A DNA stretch of 64,000 nt from Oceanimonas baumannii. GTDB lineage: Bacteria > Pseudomonadota > Gammaproteobacteria > Enterobacterales > Aeromonadaceae. The DNA lies in NCBI RefSeq assembly GCF_002245495.1, contig NZ_NQJF01000004.1, positions 186,001-250,000 of the forward strand, given 5' to 3'. The notes below the pieces were generated by a model that was not told where the DNA came from, ran no database searches, and was given only the letters and a program-made list of their open reading frames with translations. The number at the start of each line of letters is the position of its first letter. Within the stretch, counting starts at the first letter, position 1. This document shows positions 18,600 to 28,161 of the stretch, one piece after another. The translations under genes were made by a program, and so were the position numbers.

Positions 18600-18622
18600 A
18601 GCGGGTAAACGTCTTACCCGCT
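18600..18622. promoter_or_regulatory. Palindrome in the ppsA-ppsR intergenic region
   Basis: AGCGGGTAA-N5-TTACCCGCT is a perfect inverted repeat with 9-bp arms, 31 bp before the ppsR start and 124 bp before ppsA. It could be a dimer-binding operator for the divergent pair or a hairpin in the ppsR leader. It does not match Cra (FruR), the usual regulator of ppsA. No protein can be assigned. Confidence 0.5.
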
Positions 18623-18653
18623 CCAATACGCGAAAGTGAGATCTGGAGGCCCT

Positions 18654-19466
18654 GTGCACACGGTTTTTTATGTTTCTGATGGGACGGCGATCACAGCCGA
18701 GGTATTCGGTCATGCAGTGCTGAGCCAGTTTCCCCTGCCCTTTGAGCAAATAACTTTTCCCTTTGTCGAGGATGAAGAGAAGGCGCGGGCCATCCGCGAC
18801 CGCATCAACGACAGCTTTCACCAGAGTGGCAAACGCCCCTTGGTTTTTCATACCATCATTGATGACAAGCTGCGCAATATCATCATCGACAGCGAGGCCA
18901 TGTGCTACGACTTTCTTAACACCTTCGTGGCTCCCATTGAGCAACAGCTGGGAGTAAAGGCCGAGCCCAGCGCACACAAGGCCCACAGCATCAGTAACAA
19001 GCACAATTACGATCTGCGAATTGATGCCGTCAACTATGCACTGGATAACGACGACGGCGTGACCACCAAGGAATATGATGAAGCCGACATCATACTGGTG
19101 GGCGTGTCCCGCTGTGGCAAAACACCCACCAGCCTCTATCTGGCACTACAGTTTGGCATTCGGGTCGCCAACTATCCCTTCATTGATCAGGACATGAAAC
19201 AAGTGAGCCTGCCTCCGGCCCTCAAGGCCAACCGGCACAAGTTGTTCGGGCTCACCATTGACGCCGGCCGCCTGCAGGAAATCCGTCAGCGCCGCCGTGC
19301 CGACAGCCGCTATGCAGCCATTGAACAGTGTCGCTACGAACTGGACCAGGTCGCACGCCTGTTCCGCATGGAAGCGATCCCTTTTATCGACACCACATTT
19401 CACTCGGTTGAAGAAATTTCGGTGAAAATTCTGGAACGAACCGGCATCAGACGCAGGATTTACTAA
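18654..19466 (+). CDS. ppsR: PEP synthase regulatory kinase/pyrophosphorylase PpsR
   Basis: Bifunctional regulator (DUF299 family) that inactivates PpsA by ADP-dependent threonine phosphorylation and reactivates it by Pi-dependent dephosphorylation. Marks are [25 protein letters not shown] at the start, P-loop [15 protein letters not shown] (about residues 149-163), [11 protein letters not shown] and the end RTGIRRRIY. No ATG is available: GTG at 18654 is chosen because CTGGAGG precedes it at good spacing and it starts close to the conserved segment. A second GTG at 18636 is possible. The product has 270 residues. Confidence 0.93.
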   Translation: MHTVFYVSDGTAITAEVFGHAVLSQFPLPFEQITFPFVEDEEKARAIRDRINDSFHQSGKRPLVFHTIIDDKLRNIIIDSEAMCYDFLNTFVAPIEQQLGVKAEPSAHKAHSISNKHNYDLRIDAVNYALDNDDGVTTKEYDEADIILVGVSRCGKTPTSLYLALQFGIRVANYPFIDQDMKQVSLPPALKANRHKLFGLTIDAGRLQEIRQRRRADSRYAAIEQCRYELDQVARLFRMEAIPFIDTTFHSVEEISVKILERTGIRRRIY

Positions 19467-19541
19467 AACAAAAGCAGGCACCTACCAGTACAATAAACTG
19501 TAGCCTGCCGCGCACATACACCATCAAATATGAACAAAATA

Positions 19542-19570
19542 TTGATTTAGTGTTTACAAAAATGTATACA
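19542..19570 (+). promoter_or_regulatory. Putative promoter of the NCS2 permease gene
   Basis: TTGATT and TATACA are separated by exactly 17 bp in an AT-rich stretch, a plausible sigma-70 promoter that would give a leader of about 160 nt. The leader contains a perfect hairpin GAGCCCTG-AC-CAGGGCTC (19625-19642) with no T-tract after it, so attenuation is possible but unproven. Confidence 0.5.
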
Positions 19571-19739
19571 TTAGTCCCTGTAATTAACCATTGGGCCAAA
19601 CAACCCGGAACATGGTTACCTTTTGAGCCCTGACCAGGGCTCATACACTGCGATGTGGTTCTGCCAGCCGTACTAAACGGATAACAAGGCTGACAGCTAG
19701 CAACCATTTAACTTGAGCAACCCTCAGGGACTTACTGTA

Positions 19740-21158
19740 ATGAAACATAGCCAAAGCAAATCGGTATTCGATTACTACGGCAAGCCGTCTTTCGGTAAAG
19801 CACTGCCGCTCTCCTTCCAGCATATTCTGGCAATGATTATGGGCGCAGTGACGCCGCCGCTTATTGTTGCCGGTGTGGCTGGGGCCAATGGCCAAGAAAC
19901 CATGATGCTGGTTCAGCTTGCTCTTCTGTTCTCGGGCATCTCTACCCTGCTTCAGCTGTATCCTGTTGGCCGCTTTGGTGCCGGCGTGCCTACCATCTTT
20001 GGTGTGGGCTTTGCCTATGTGCCCAGCCTGATTGCCGTGGGCTCTGTTTATGGTATTCCCGGTATTTTGGGAGCTCAGATTGCCGGCGGTATCGCCATGA
20101 TCGTGGTGGGCCTGTTCATCAAGCAAATCCGCCACCTGTTCCCGCCCGTTGTTGCCGGTACCGTGGTACTGGTGATTGGTCTGTCGCTGTACGACATTGC
20201 CATCAAATATATGGCCGGAAGCGGTAATACCAGCGCCGAAGGCTTTGGCAGCGGCATGAACTGGCTGGTGGGTCTGACCACCCTGGCCGTGGTGCTGCTG
20301 TGCTCTCAGTTTGGTAAGGGCTATCTGCGCCTGGCCGCCATTATTGTGGGTATTCTTGTGGGTTATGTGATGGCCTTTACCTTTGGTATGGTGGACTTTA
20401 CCAGTCTGCATGAAGCGCCCTGGATCATTGTTCCCACCCCCTTCTCCATGGGCATTGAGTTCCACGCGTCTGCGGTTATTTCCATGGTGGTCATCTGTAT
20501 TGTGAACTCGGTACAGACCATCGGCGACTTGTCTGCCACCACCGTGGGCGGCATGAACCGCGAGCTGAAAGATAAAGAACTGTCCGGCGGCCTGCTGGGT
20601 AACGGACTTTGTACACTGATTGGATCCATTTTTGGTGCTCTGCCCACTGCTTCATTCAGCCAGAACGTCGGTATTGTAGCCATGACCAAGGTGATCAGCC
20701 GTTATGTACTGGGCATTGCTGCCGTGTTCCTGATCATTGCCGGCCTTCTGCCCAAGTTTGGTGCCGTTATGACCACCATCCCCTATCCGGTGCTGGGTGG
20801 TGCCACCATTATTGTGTTCGGCATGATCACCATGACCGGTATTCAGCTACTGGTGAAAGACGAACTGTCTTCCCGCAACATTACTATTGTTGCACTGTCC
20901 GTGGCCTTGGCTATGGGTATTAACGCCGTGCCAGAAGCCATTGCCCAGCTGGGTGACACTGCCCGCATGCTGATCGGCTCTCCGGTGATTGTGGCTGCCT
21001 CGGTTGCCTTTACCCTGAACATGCTGCTGCCCAGAAAGTCGCTGCAGGATGAAGCCCGTGAACGCGAAGAAATTGAACGTCAGATGAACCAGGGCTCGGA
21101 CACGGCCAAATCTGACAGCGACAATGCCCAGTTGCGTGAAGCCAACGCCAACAATTGA
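19740..21158 (+). CDS. Uracil/xanthine permease family (NCS2) transporter
   Basis: Inner-membrane nucleobase:H+ (or Na+) symporter, 472 residues from the ATG at 19740. It has about 12-14 membrane segments. The NCS2/NAT marker SFSQNVGIVAMTKV (about residue 300) and the substrate-site region around PTIFGVGFAYVPSL and STTVGGMNRELKD fit a purine (xanthine or urate) or uracil carrier. The C-terminal ~40 residues are a charged, coiled tail. CAGGGA lies 10 bp before the ATG; a TTG at 19713 is in frame but lacks a ribosome site. Which base is carried cannot be decided. Confidence 0.85.
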   Translation: MKHSQSKSVFDYYGKPSFGKALPLSFQHILAMIMGAVTPPLIVAGVAGANGQETMMLVQLALLFSGISTLLQLYPVGRFGAGVPTIFGVGFAYVPSLIAVGSVYGIPGILGAQIAGGIAMIVVGLFIKQIRHLFPPVVAGTVVLVIGLSLYDIAIKYMAGSGNTSAEGFGSGMNWLVGLTTLAVVLLCSQFGKGYLRLAAIIVGILVGYVMAFTFGMVDFTSLHEAPWIIVPTPFSMGIEFHASAVISMVVICIVNSVQTIGDLSATTVGGMNRELKDKELSGGLLGNGLCTLIGSIFGALPTASFSQNVGIVAMTKVISRYVLGIAAVFLIIAGLLPKFGAVMTTIPYPVLGGATIIVFGMITMTGIQLLVKDELSSRNITIVALSVALAMGINAVPEAIAQLGDTARMLIGSPVIVAASVAFTLNMLLPRKSLQDEAREREEIERQMNQGSDTAKSDSDNAQLREANANN

Positions 21159-21196
21159 AAGGGTAAGCCTTCGGGTAAGGATGATAATCCACAGTG

Positions 21197-21225
21197 AAAA
21201 AAGCCGGTCATGGACCGGCTTTTTT
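21197..21225 (+). terminator. Rho-independent terminator after the NCS2 gene
   Basis: AAAAAAGCCGGTC-ATG-GACCGGCTTTTTT: a long perfect stem with T-tracts on both strands, 39 bp after the stop codon. Confidence 0.92.
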
Positions 21226-21379
21226 ATTGACGGCAACAAAATACGACAGCTTCATTCGGACCCCATCGTGTAAAGCCAGGCCAAACCTTGAAGCGCCTGA
21301 GTTCAATATAATTATCCTTGCTTTTCCCTTACCATGGCCTTGCCAAAAATATCAATAATGACAAAAGCATAAGGATAAA

Positions 21380-21535
21380 ATGAACATATATCATGATCCG
21401 GCTCTGCAGCAACTGAAGGCAGAACTCACCGGGCTGGAGGAGCCGCAGCAGGAAGAGGTGGATGATAAACCTGCTCTCATGGTACCAATTTTACCGGGCC
21501 GGGGATCTCCTGACTCCCATGGGTTCTCTGTATAA
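21380..21535 (+). CDS. Short ORF, possible displaced N-terminus of the next gene
   Basis: A 51-codon ORF with an excellent ribosome site (AAGGATAAA-ATG). Its first ~33 residues (MNIYHDPALQQLKAELTGLE followed by EPQQEEVDDKP) look like a normal soluble amphipathic start. It then runs out of frame with the 199-residue ORF beginning at 21462 and stops at 21535, overlapping it by 74 bp. Either it is a separate translated leader peptide, or it is the real N-terminus of the downstream protein separated by a single-base frame change (sequencing error, mutation or programmed shift). Confidence 0.5.
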   Translation: MNIYHDPALQQLKAELTGLEEPQQEEVDDKPALMVPILPGRGSPDSHGFSV

Positions 21536-22061
21536 ATGGAATTTTATTCTGGAGATTAAACCTGACGTTGAGCCGATAAGCCCCTCGCTTGAAGACAACC
21601 GCTTTCCTTGTCTGGCCCGGTTCAGCCATAACGAACTGAGCATACCGGTGATCCTGCTGAAGGAAGAGCAAGACACCATGGTCTGCATGCTGCTCGAAGG
21701 CCAAGAGGTGTCTTACGAATACGCAGCGTTGTTTGGTGAGCCCCTTGATGAGCAGGCTCCCCCGGCCACACTCCATCTCTTTTCAGACAGCGTCTATCGA
21801 CTTCCCGCCAGCGGCATCCATTATCCCGAGAGCCTTTATACCGGTGTCTGGATACACGCCGGCACCATGCTGGAGCACGCCGGGAAAATGGTCTGGGAGT
21901 CCTGGGAAGAGCAGGAACGAGCCAGAAATCAGATTATAACCCCCTCACAGATCCAGGCTCCGGTAAACAAAGGGGCCATTGCCGGCTGTCTGGTGATAAC
22001 CATTGGCCTGGTGGCACTGGTCATTACCTTTTTTGCCTTTATGGTCAGCCTGTTTCTCTGA
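21462..22061 (+). CDS. Tail-anchored protein of unknown function
   Basis: A 199-residue ORF that I do not recognise. Residues about 20-165 look soluble and acidic (LYKWNFILEIKPDVEPISPSL near residue 25), and one hydrophobic helix lies at the extreme C-terminus (AGCLVITIGLVALVITFFAF, about 173-195), so it is probably anchored in the inner membrane by its tail. The start at 21462 is doubtful: the translation before residue 20 is unconvincing and the upstream ORF at 21380 has the better ribosome site and composition. It stands alone between two terminators. Confidence 0.6.
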   Translation: MINLLSWYQFYRAGDLLTPMGSLYKWNFILEIKPDVEPISPSLEDNRFPCLARFSHNELSIPVILLKEEQDTMVCMLLEGQEVSYEYAALFGEPLDEQAPPATLHLFSDSVYRLPASGIHYPESLYTGVWIHAGTMLEHAGKMVWESWEEQERARNQIITPSQIQAPVNKGAIAGCLVITIGLVALVITFFAFMVSLFL

Positions 22062-22066
22062 TAACC

Positions 22067-22092
22067 AAAAGCCCGGCACTGGCCGGGCTTTG
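22067..22092. terminator. Bidirectional terminator
   Basis: AAAAGCCCGGC-ACT-GGCCGGGCTTTG lies between the convergent genes at 21462 and 22097. Stems and T-runs serve both strands. Confidence 0.85.
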
Positions 22093-22096
22093 TCGG

Positions 22097-24211
22097 TTAC
22101 TTGCGTCGCCAGAGGGTCATTTCGGCAACCGTATGCTGGTGCTTGCGCCGGGTTTCCCGAATAACAAAGGGAATATCCTGCTGCCCCACCAGTTCAAAAC
22201 GTTCATTCAGCGTGGCTTTCAGGCCATCCAGGGTGCTGTAGTTCTCTCCGTTGACCTTGACCCCGCCAAGCCATTTTTCCTTGGACGTGTATTCTTCCAG
22301 CCAGGTGTAGGGTGAGGTGAGCACCAGAAAACCGCCCTGATTCAGACGCTGATGAATGCTTGCCAGAAAGCCGGCCGGATCATACAAGCGATCTATCAGG
22401 TTGCCGCAGAAGATAAGATCGTAACCGCTGAAGCGCGGCTTGAGATTATGGGCATCGCCCTGCACAAACTCGATGCGCTCTGCCACTTCGGCATAGCCCA
22501 TGTCAGCCAGGCAGGCCTCCTTGAACTCCACCAGCTCCCCTTCAGTAGGAATGGCAAAACGGGTGTGGCCGCTTTCCTTGAGCTGAAAGCCGTGCTGAAT
22601 AAAGCGGGCGGAGAAGTCGATGCCGTCTACCTGCTTAAAGTGCCGGGCCAGCTCAAAACTGGCCCGCCCTACCGAGCAGCCCAGATCCAGCGCTTTACCC
22701 CGGTTCAGCTCGGGCAGCTTTTCCAGCAGCGTATTGACACAGGCCACCGGATAATTGGGCACACCGAAATAACTGTCGCCATAGTGAAATTCAAGATACT
22801 GAGCGACCAGCTCATCGGTTTCATAGGTATTTACTGGCTCCACTGGAACCTCCGGGTTGTCGGACTCAAGATAGCGAAAGCCCGCATGCTGAAAAAAATG
22901 CCGGCGAAAGGCATAGCGGGAATAACGGGTGGCTTCATTGCCGGTAGAGATCCAGGAGCCGCCCTTGAACAGGTTGTGCCGGTTATCAAAGGTGGGGGTA
23001 GAGAAGTCATCATAGTGCGGATGCACCTCAAAACCCGGAAAGCCGTCTATGGGCGTTTCGGTCCACTGCCAGACGTTGCCGGTAATGTCGTAAATGCCGT
23101 CATGCTCAAAGCGGTTTACCGGACAGGAAGAAGCAAAGTGCTCCAGGTTGATATTGCCCGGGGCCTGCTGCCAGTGGGGTTGATCGGTGTCGATGCGGTT
23201 ACGCAGCACAGTCCACTCCGACTCTGTAGGCAACCGTATATGAGTGCCGGTTTGTGCCGCTTTCCAGTTACAGAACGCCTTGGCCTCCAGGTAGTTGACC
23301 TCCACCGGCCAGCTCAGTGGCAAAGGCACTTCTTCCAGCAAATTGCGCTGATAATATTCACCATTTTTTAACAGCCAGAACCGCGGCATGGTGGCTCGCG
23401 TATAATTCAGCCACTGGCGGCCCTCTTCGGTCCAGAATTCAGGCCGGTGGTAACCGTTATCCTGCACGAAGGCCAGGTACTCACCGTTGGAAACCAGATA
23501 TTGCGATACCCGAAAAGGCTGCACCTCTACGGTTTTACTGCCGTATTCGTTGTCCCAGCCGTAAGTGGCAGCATCCGCCGGTTTGCCCAGGGTAATGGTA
23601 TCCCCTTCGACTGGCAGCAGGCTGTTTTTCGGAGCAGGGCCATGCTCGCTGCAGGCAGCCCAAAGCGGATGAGACTGCAGCTGCGATAACGGCAGCATGC
23701 GCATAATCACCGATGAGGTTTCCAGGTGAATACGCTCGTGCTCTATGCCCATCAGCACAATCCAGGCCGGGCTGTCAGGTGTAATGGGCAGAGTCAGCGA
23801 CATATCGCTGATAAAGGTGTCCACCGTTTTCCGCACCTGCTGACGATAGTCCCGCGTATGATTCAGGTCTGGCCAGTCATAATGAACGTCGTTTAAATCA
23901 TCCCAGGACATTTCATCTACGCCGATGGCAAACAGGGACTCCAGCCGCTCATCCAGCCGTTCGGGCAAAAATTTACCCAGCACCAGCTTGTTGATAAAGA
24001 AAACCGCAGTATGGCCGAAATAGAAGATAAGCGGATGACGCAGGGGCTCGGGCCGTGCATAGTAAGCATCAGCCGTGGTGATGCAGTCGAATAATGCCTC
24101 GTAAAGGTCATAGGTCTGATGAAAATAACGGCGTATTTCTTCCCGCTTTAACTCCGGTTCCGTGCCGGTCAGCAAAGGCGTTTTCGTCACGATATCTGAC
24201 AATGCATGCAT
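22097..24211 (-). CDS. ovoA: Ovothiol biosynthesis protein OvoA (5-histidylcysteine sulfoxide synthase / methyltransferase)
   Basis: Fe(II)-dependent sulfoxide synthase coupling cysteine to histidine, fused to the N-methyltransferase of ovothiol A synthesis; about 704 residues. An N-terminal DinB-like helical domain (about 20-180) contains the iron motif HERIHLE (HX3HXE, about 158-164). An FGE-sulfatase-like domain (about 200-450) shows [21 protein letters not shown] and KGGSW. A C-terminal SAM methyltransferase domain starts near 490 with [19 protein letters not shown] at 24211 (AGGTTC before it) is preferred over an in-frame GTG at 24229. OvoB, the PLP lyase, is not in the window. Ovothiol is an antioxidant thiol. 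Confidence 0.95.
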   Translation of the reverse strand: MHALSDIVTKTPLLTGTEPELKREEIRRYFHQTYDLYEALFDCITTADAYYARPEPLRHPLIFYFGHTAVFFINKLVLGKFLPERLDERLESLFAIGVDEMSWDDLNDVHYDWPDLNHTRDYRQQVRKTVDTFISDMSLTLPITPDSPAWIVLMGIEHERIHLETSSVIMRMLPLSQLQSHPLWAACSEHGPAPKNSLLPVEGDTITLGKPADAATYGWDNEYGSKTVEVQPFRVSQYLVSNGEYLAFVQDNGYHRPEFWTEEGRQWLNYTRATMPRFWLLKNGEYYQRNLLEEVPLPLSWPVEVNYLEAKAFCNWKAAQTGTHIRLPTESEWTVLRNRIDTDQPHWQQAPGNINLEHFASSCPVNRFEHDGIYDITGNVWQWTETPIDGFPGFEVHPHYDDFSTPTFDNRHNLFKGGSWISTGNEATRYSRYAFRRHFFQHAGFRYLESDNPEVPVEPVNTYETDELVAQYLEFHYGDSYFGVPNYPVACVNTLLEKLPELNRGKALDLGCSVGRASFELARHFKQVDGIDFSARFIQHGFQLKESGHTRFAIPTEGELVEFKEACLADMGYAEVAERIEFVQGDAHNLKPRFSGYDLIFCGNLIDRLYDPAGFLASIHQRLNQGGFLVLTSPYTWLEEYTSKEKWLGGVKVNGENYSTLDGLKATLNERFELVGQQDIPFVIRETRRKHQHTVAEMTLWRRK

Positions 24212-24391
24212 GAACCTGTCCCTGAACACATTTATTGTTCACGTTACCTTGAGGTACGCCAAATAAGAAACCTGACGCTGCAGTACGAGACCCGGCTGCG
24301 GCTCATTTATTTCACTTTTCAGGAATCATTTTCTGAAGCCCGCCCCTGTGCTATAACCCACTCTCTTTGTTACTCATTTACAGGAAGTTCC

Positions 24392-24718
24392 ATGTCTCAC
24401 GCCGATACCCAGTTCGACAACGTTACCGTCATCAAGCAGGCCAATGTTTATCACGATGGCAAGGTTACCAGCCGGATTGTCAAATTCGCCGACGGCAGCC
24501 ACAAAACCCTGGGCATTATGCTGCCGGGTGAATACACCTTTGGCACCGACGCCGCCGAGCTGATGGAGATCACCGCGGGTGATCTGGAAGTACAACTGCC
24601 CGGCAGCAATGAATGGCAACGCATTCAAGGCGGCCAGTCTTTTGAGGTTCCGGCCAACGCCAGTTTCAATCTCAAAGTTCACACGCTGGTGGACTACTGC
24701 TGTTCTTATTTCAGCTAA
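24392..24718 (+). CDS. ppnP: Pyrimidine/purine nucleoside phosphorylase PpnP
   Basis: A 108-residue cupin of the former DUF1255 family, shown in E. coli to cleave nucleosides with phosphate to base and ribose-1-phosphate. Family marks are [39 protein letters not shown] and [19 protein letters not shown] at the end. CAGGAAG precedes the ATG. Divergent from ovoA across 180 bp; no terminator seen after it. Confidence 0.93.
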   Translation: MSHADTQFDNVTVIKQANVYHDGKVTSRIVKFADGSHKTLGIMLPGEYTFGTDAAELMEITAGDLEVQLPGSNEWQRIQGGQSFEVPANASFNLKVHTLVDYCCSYFS

Positions 24719-24930
24719 CCATCGTGCACAGGGCGGTGCCTGCCGCCCTTTCAGAATAAACATCTATAAAGTAAGATTTTATATCTATAAAAATATAATC
24801 CCTTCCTGTGAAAACGCAAAAAATACGGATTCCCCCCCCTTTTTGCCTTGCGACCATCGTCAGCCTTGGTTAGAGTTTTCCGCTTTGTATCTCAAGGTCC
24901 GGATGACCTTAGCTAAAGGAACCCCCTTCT

Positions 24931-26436
24931 ATGGACAGCCCGCATATCAGTTCACTCATCCCCATCTTTCTGACCCTGTTGCTTTCACTTACCACCCGTA
25001 ATGTCGTTATTGGCCTGTTTGCCGGTGTGCTCAGCGGCGTGGTCATGCTGAACGACTGGCTTCATCCTCTGGACAGTTTTGGCATTTTGGTCAAAGACCA
25101 CCTGGTGGGCCAGCTGACCGACAGCTACAACGCCGGCGTACTGGTACTGCTGGTATTTATCGGTGGATTTGTGGCACTGATGGAACAATCTGGCGGCGGG
25201 CAGGCCTTTGCCCGCCGGGTTACTCACTGGGTCAGCAGCAAGTGCCGTGCTCAAATATCGGCGTGGCTGGGTGGCATTGTGATCTTCTTCTCCGATCTGG
25301 GCACGCCACTGATTGTTGGTCCCGTGTTCCGGCCACTGTTTGACAAGCTCAAACTGTCCCGCCAGAAACTGGCTTTTATTATCGACTCCACCGCCTCACC
25401 GGTCGCAATACTGGTGCCCTTTATTGGCTGGGGCGTCTATATCATGGGCCTGTTGCAAAAAGAATTTACCGCCCTTGAGCTGGATCTGAACGACTGGCAA
25501 GCCTTTATTGCGGCCATTCCGTTCCAGTTTTATGCCGTTCTGGCGGTCACCATGGTGCCGCTTATCGCCTTCAAAAAGCTGGATTTCGGCCCCATGGCTG
25601 ACGCCGAACGCGCCGCCGAAAGAGGCGAAATTGCCGCAGGCCCTCAGCTCGACATCACTCCCTTTACTCACGACAATGCCCGTGCCAGCTTTGTATGGGC
25701 ACCGCTGCTGGTAATGGGGTCGGTACTGGCCGCCATGCTGGGGCCACTGGGCTTTCCCTTTGAAAAAGTACCGGGATCTGTATTTCGCGCCGCTCTTTCC
25801 ACCGCTTACTTTATGGCGGCAGTCACCCTTATCAGCCTGATGGCAGTCTACGGCGTACGCCGGGTCAGCGATGGTATTGCTGTCTACCTCAAAGGCATGG
25901 GGAATATGATGCAGGTTGCGATTGTGCTGATCCTGGCCTGGACCCTGAGTAGTGTGGGCAAGGAGCTTGGAGCCGCCGCCTACATTGCCGAACAGGCCCA
26001 GGCCGGCTTTCCTGCCTGGCTGGTACCAGCAGTGGCATTTTTACTGTCGGGCATCATTTCATTTGCAACCGGTTCATCCTGGGGGACCTTTGCCATTATG
26101 CTGCCGCTGGTAATTCCCACAGCCATTGCGATTGATGCGCCGCTCTACGCCTGCATCGGTGCCGTGCTGTCGGGAGGCTTGTTTGGTGACCACTGCTCAC
26201 CGATTTCGGAAACCACCATCTTGTCATCCACCGGGTCAGGCTGTGATCAATTCGAGCACTTCCGTACCCAGCTGCCCTACGCTCTGCTCAATGGCAGCAT
26301 TGCATTGGGCGGCTTCGTGCTGGCTGGTTTTATCGCCAGCCCGATGATCCTGGCCGCGGCCGTAGTGGCCCAGCTGGTACTGGTCAGCCTGCTGGCCTGG
26401 CAGCAACGCGTGCGCCTGCAGCAACAGACAGCCTGA
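24931..26436 (+). CDS. Na+/H+ antiporter, NhaC family
   Basis: A 501-residue inner-membrane carrier of the NhaC superfamily with about 12 membrane helices. Recognisable stretches are FIGGFVALMEQSGGGQAF, FFSDLGTPLIVGPVFRPLFDKLKLSRQKLAFIID (no break, family core), SFATGSSWGTFAIMLPLVIP and GGLFGDHCSPISETTILSS. The last carry conserved polar residues for ion transport. AAAGGAAC precedes the ATG. The 212-bp upstream gap is AT-rich with no recognised riboswitch. Members annotated NhaC can instead exchange amines, so the substrate is not certain. Confidence 0.85.
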   Translation: MDSPHISSLIPIFLTLLLSLTTRNVVIGLFAGVLSGVVMLNDWLHPLDSFGILVKDHLVGQLTDSYNAGVLVLLVFIGGFVALMEQSGGGQAFARRVTHWVSSKCRAQISAWLGGIVIFFSDLGTPLIVGPVFRPLFDKLKLSRQKLAFIIDSTASPVAILVPFIGWGVYIMGLLQKEFTALELDLNDWQAFIAAIPFQFYAVLAVTMVPLIAFKKLDFGPMADAERAAERGEIAAGPQLDITPFTHDNARASFVWAPLLVMGSVLAAMLGPLGFPFEKVPGSVFRAALSTAYFMAAVTLISLMAVYGVRRVSDGIAVYLKGMGNMMQVAIVLILAWTLSSVGKELGAAAYIAEQAQAGFPAWLVPAVAFLLSGIISFATGSSWGTFAIMLPLVIPTAIAIDAPLYACIGAVLSGGLFGDHCSPISETTILSSTGSGCDQFEHFRTQLPYALLNGSIALGGFVLAGFIASPMILAAAVVAQLVLVSLLAWQQRVRLQQQTA

Positions 26437-26440
26437 TAGG

Positions 26441-28126
26441 TTAACCGGGCCGGCTGCAGCCGGCCTCACACTCCGGAGGCGCAACACACAGGCGGTTGCG
26501 CCCCTGCTCCTTGGCCGCATAAAGTGCCTTGTCGGCCTTTCCTACAAACCACTCAATTCTGTCCTGCTGAGCCGGAATGCCGGCCACTACCCCCAGACTG
26601 AGAGTGACTCTTTCATGATCAGAACGGGTATGTGCAATGTTCAGTTCACGGACAGCGTTCAGCAGGCGCCCGGCCACATGGCGGGTTTGCCCCAGGTCCT
26701 GCTCCGGCAGCAAAATGATAAACTCCTCTCCCCCGTACCGTGCCACCATGTCCCCTTCCCGGTGCAGTTGACTGGCCAGCGCCTGAGCAACAAGATGAAG
26801 ACATTCGTCTCCCTGCTGATGGCCATATTCATCATTAAAGCGCTTAAAGTAATCGATATCTCCCATTATCAGCCCCAGAGATCGCTGTTCGCGCAGCGCC
26901 CGGCGCCACTCCGATTCCAGATGCCGATCAAAACATCGCCGGTTTGGCACCTGAGTCAGCTCATCCACCTCACTTAACCGCTGCAGAGAATGATTCATAC
27001 TCTGCAGTTCCTTATTCGCCAGCGCCAGTTGCTGCTCCGCTCTGCTTCTGGCATTGACAAAAAACTCGAAGGTCTTACCCATTCTGCTGATTTCATCATC
27101 GCCACTCACCGGAATAGGCACAGATACTCCCTTGCTGTGCTCCTGCATGGACCGGCTAAGCTCATTAATCCGTTGAATAACAGAACGGCGAATATAGAAC
27201 AGTGCACCCAGCGTGATTAGCAGCAACAACACCGATGCCGCCAGCAGGCCGGTGATGGAGTGCTGTATTAATGACTGCTGCTGCTGCAGCGCCTGTTCGG
27301 CAGATATTTTGATCCGTTTATGATACTCGAATGTCGCACTGGTCAGCTTCTGCGCCAGTACCCGGGTCTGACGAGCCGTGGCCAGCGTGGCCCGGGTATG
27401 TTGCAGCAACGGCAGACGGCGCTTAAAAATCACCGGCAGCTGTTGCTCCATACGGGCTCGCAATGCCGTGGCAGATGCCAGCGTCAGCGGTAATTGCGCC
27501 AGCTCGTCCAGGCGTGCCCTGCAATACGCTTCAAGACGATCCAGATGACCGGGTCGCTCGGCACTGAAGGCTGCCGCCGCATAGCCCAATGCCGCCAGTG
27601 CCGGCCCGATAAACCGCTGCTCCGGCCCTGACAAATCATGTGCCCCGGCCTCAAGCTCGGTGACCAGCCGCAACAGCAGGAACAGCTCATCCATTTGTTT
27701 CAGCTGTTCGGCTTCCAGCTCCTGCTCAGCGCGAAGCCGGTCACTCAATCGGTCCAGACTGCTGAAAAAAGGCGTTTGCCAGCGATCCAGCGCCATGGCG
27801 TCCTGTTCACTGAGGGCACCGCCTTGCCATTCCAGCCGTTCACGGGTGGCCTGATAGAGACTGGCAAGGTTCGCCACCCGGCTGTTACCGGCACTGACCG
27901 AGCGATCATTGCCCACCAGCAGTTCATAGACTTCACCGGCAATGGTTTCTGCATCCCGGGTAAGTTCACCGGCAATCATCGCCCGTTCAAAATGGCTGAC
28001 CATGGTCCTGCTGAGGGTTATATACTGGCTGTAAATAATGTATACGAATACCGATGCCAGAAGCAGATACAAGCCAAAGACCAGCATAATCACCAGAGAA
28101 AGCTTTCGTCCCAGACTACCTCTCAT
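26441..28126 (-). CDS. Membrane-bound GGDEF diguanylate cyclase
   Basis: A 561-residue sensor from the chosen start (AGGGGGAGCG before the ATG). A first membrane helix (about residues 10-32) is followed by a roughly 270-residue extracytoplasmic or helical sensor region, a second helix (LLAASVLLLLITLGALFYI, about 290-310) and a HAMP-like linker with a coiled coil. The C-terminal GGDEF domain (about 390-550) has GDIDYFKRFNDEYGHQQGDE and an intact catalytic ARYGGEEFIILLPE. c-di-GMP synthesis is therefore expected; no EAL domain is present. It lies 35 bp after the solute-binding protein gene. Confidence 0.9.
   Translation of the reverse strand: MRGSLGRKLSLVIMLVFGLYLLLASVFVYIIYSQYITLSRTMVSHFERAMIAGELTRDAETIAGEVYELLVGNDRSVSAGNSRVANLASLYQATRERLEWQGGALSEQDAMALDRWQTPFFSSLDRLSDRLRAEQELEAEQLKQMDELFLLLRLVTELEAGAHDLSGPEQRFIGPALAALGYAAAAFSAERPGHLDRLEAYCRARLDELAQLPLTLASATALRARMEQQLPVIFKRRLPLLQHTRATLATARQTRVLAQKLTSATFEYHKRIKISAEQALQQQQSLIQHSITGLLAASVLLLLITLGALFYIRRSVIQRINELSRSMQEHSKGVSVPIPVSGDDEISRMGKTFEFFVNARSRAEQQLALANKELQSMNHSLQRLSEVDELTQVPNRRCFDRHLESEWRRALREQRSLGLIMGDIDYFKRFNDEYGHQQGDECLHLVAQALASQLHREGDMVARYGGEEFIILLPEQDLGQTRHVAGRLLNAVRELNIAHTRSDHERVTLSLGVVAGIPAQQDRIEWFVGKADKALYAAKEQGRNRLCVAPPECEAGCSRPG
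26448..26465. terminator. 18-bp perfect palindrome at the convergent gene ends
   Basis: GGCCGGCTGCAGCCGGCC is fully self-complementary and lies inside the last codons of the GGDEF gene, 12 bp after the stop of the NhaC gene. It can terminate or stabilise the NhaC transcript, but no T-tract follows on either strand, so the terminator call is tentative. Confidence 0.4.
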
Positions 28127-28161
28127 CGCTCCCCCTGATCTTCCACATCGCTGCCACCTTG

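Noticed and set aside
24719-24930. Possible lysine or other riboswitch before the NhaC gene
   Set aside because: The leader is about 200 nt but I found none of the conserved core words; only AT-rich sequence and a C-run.
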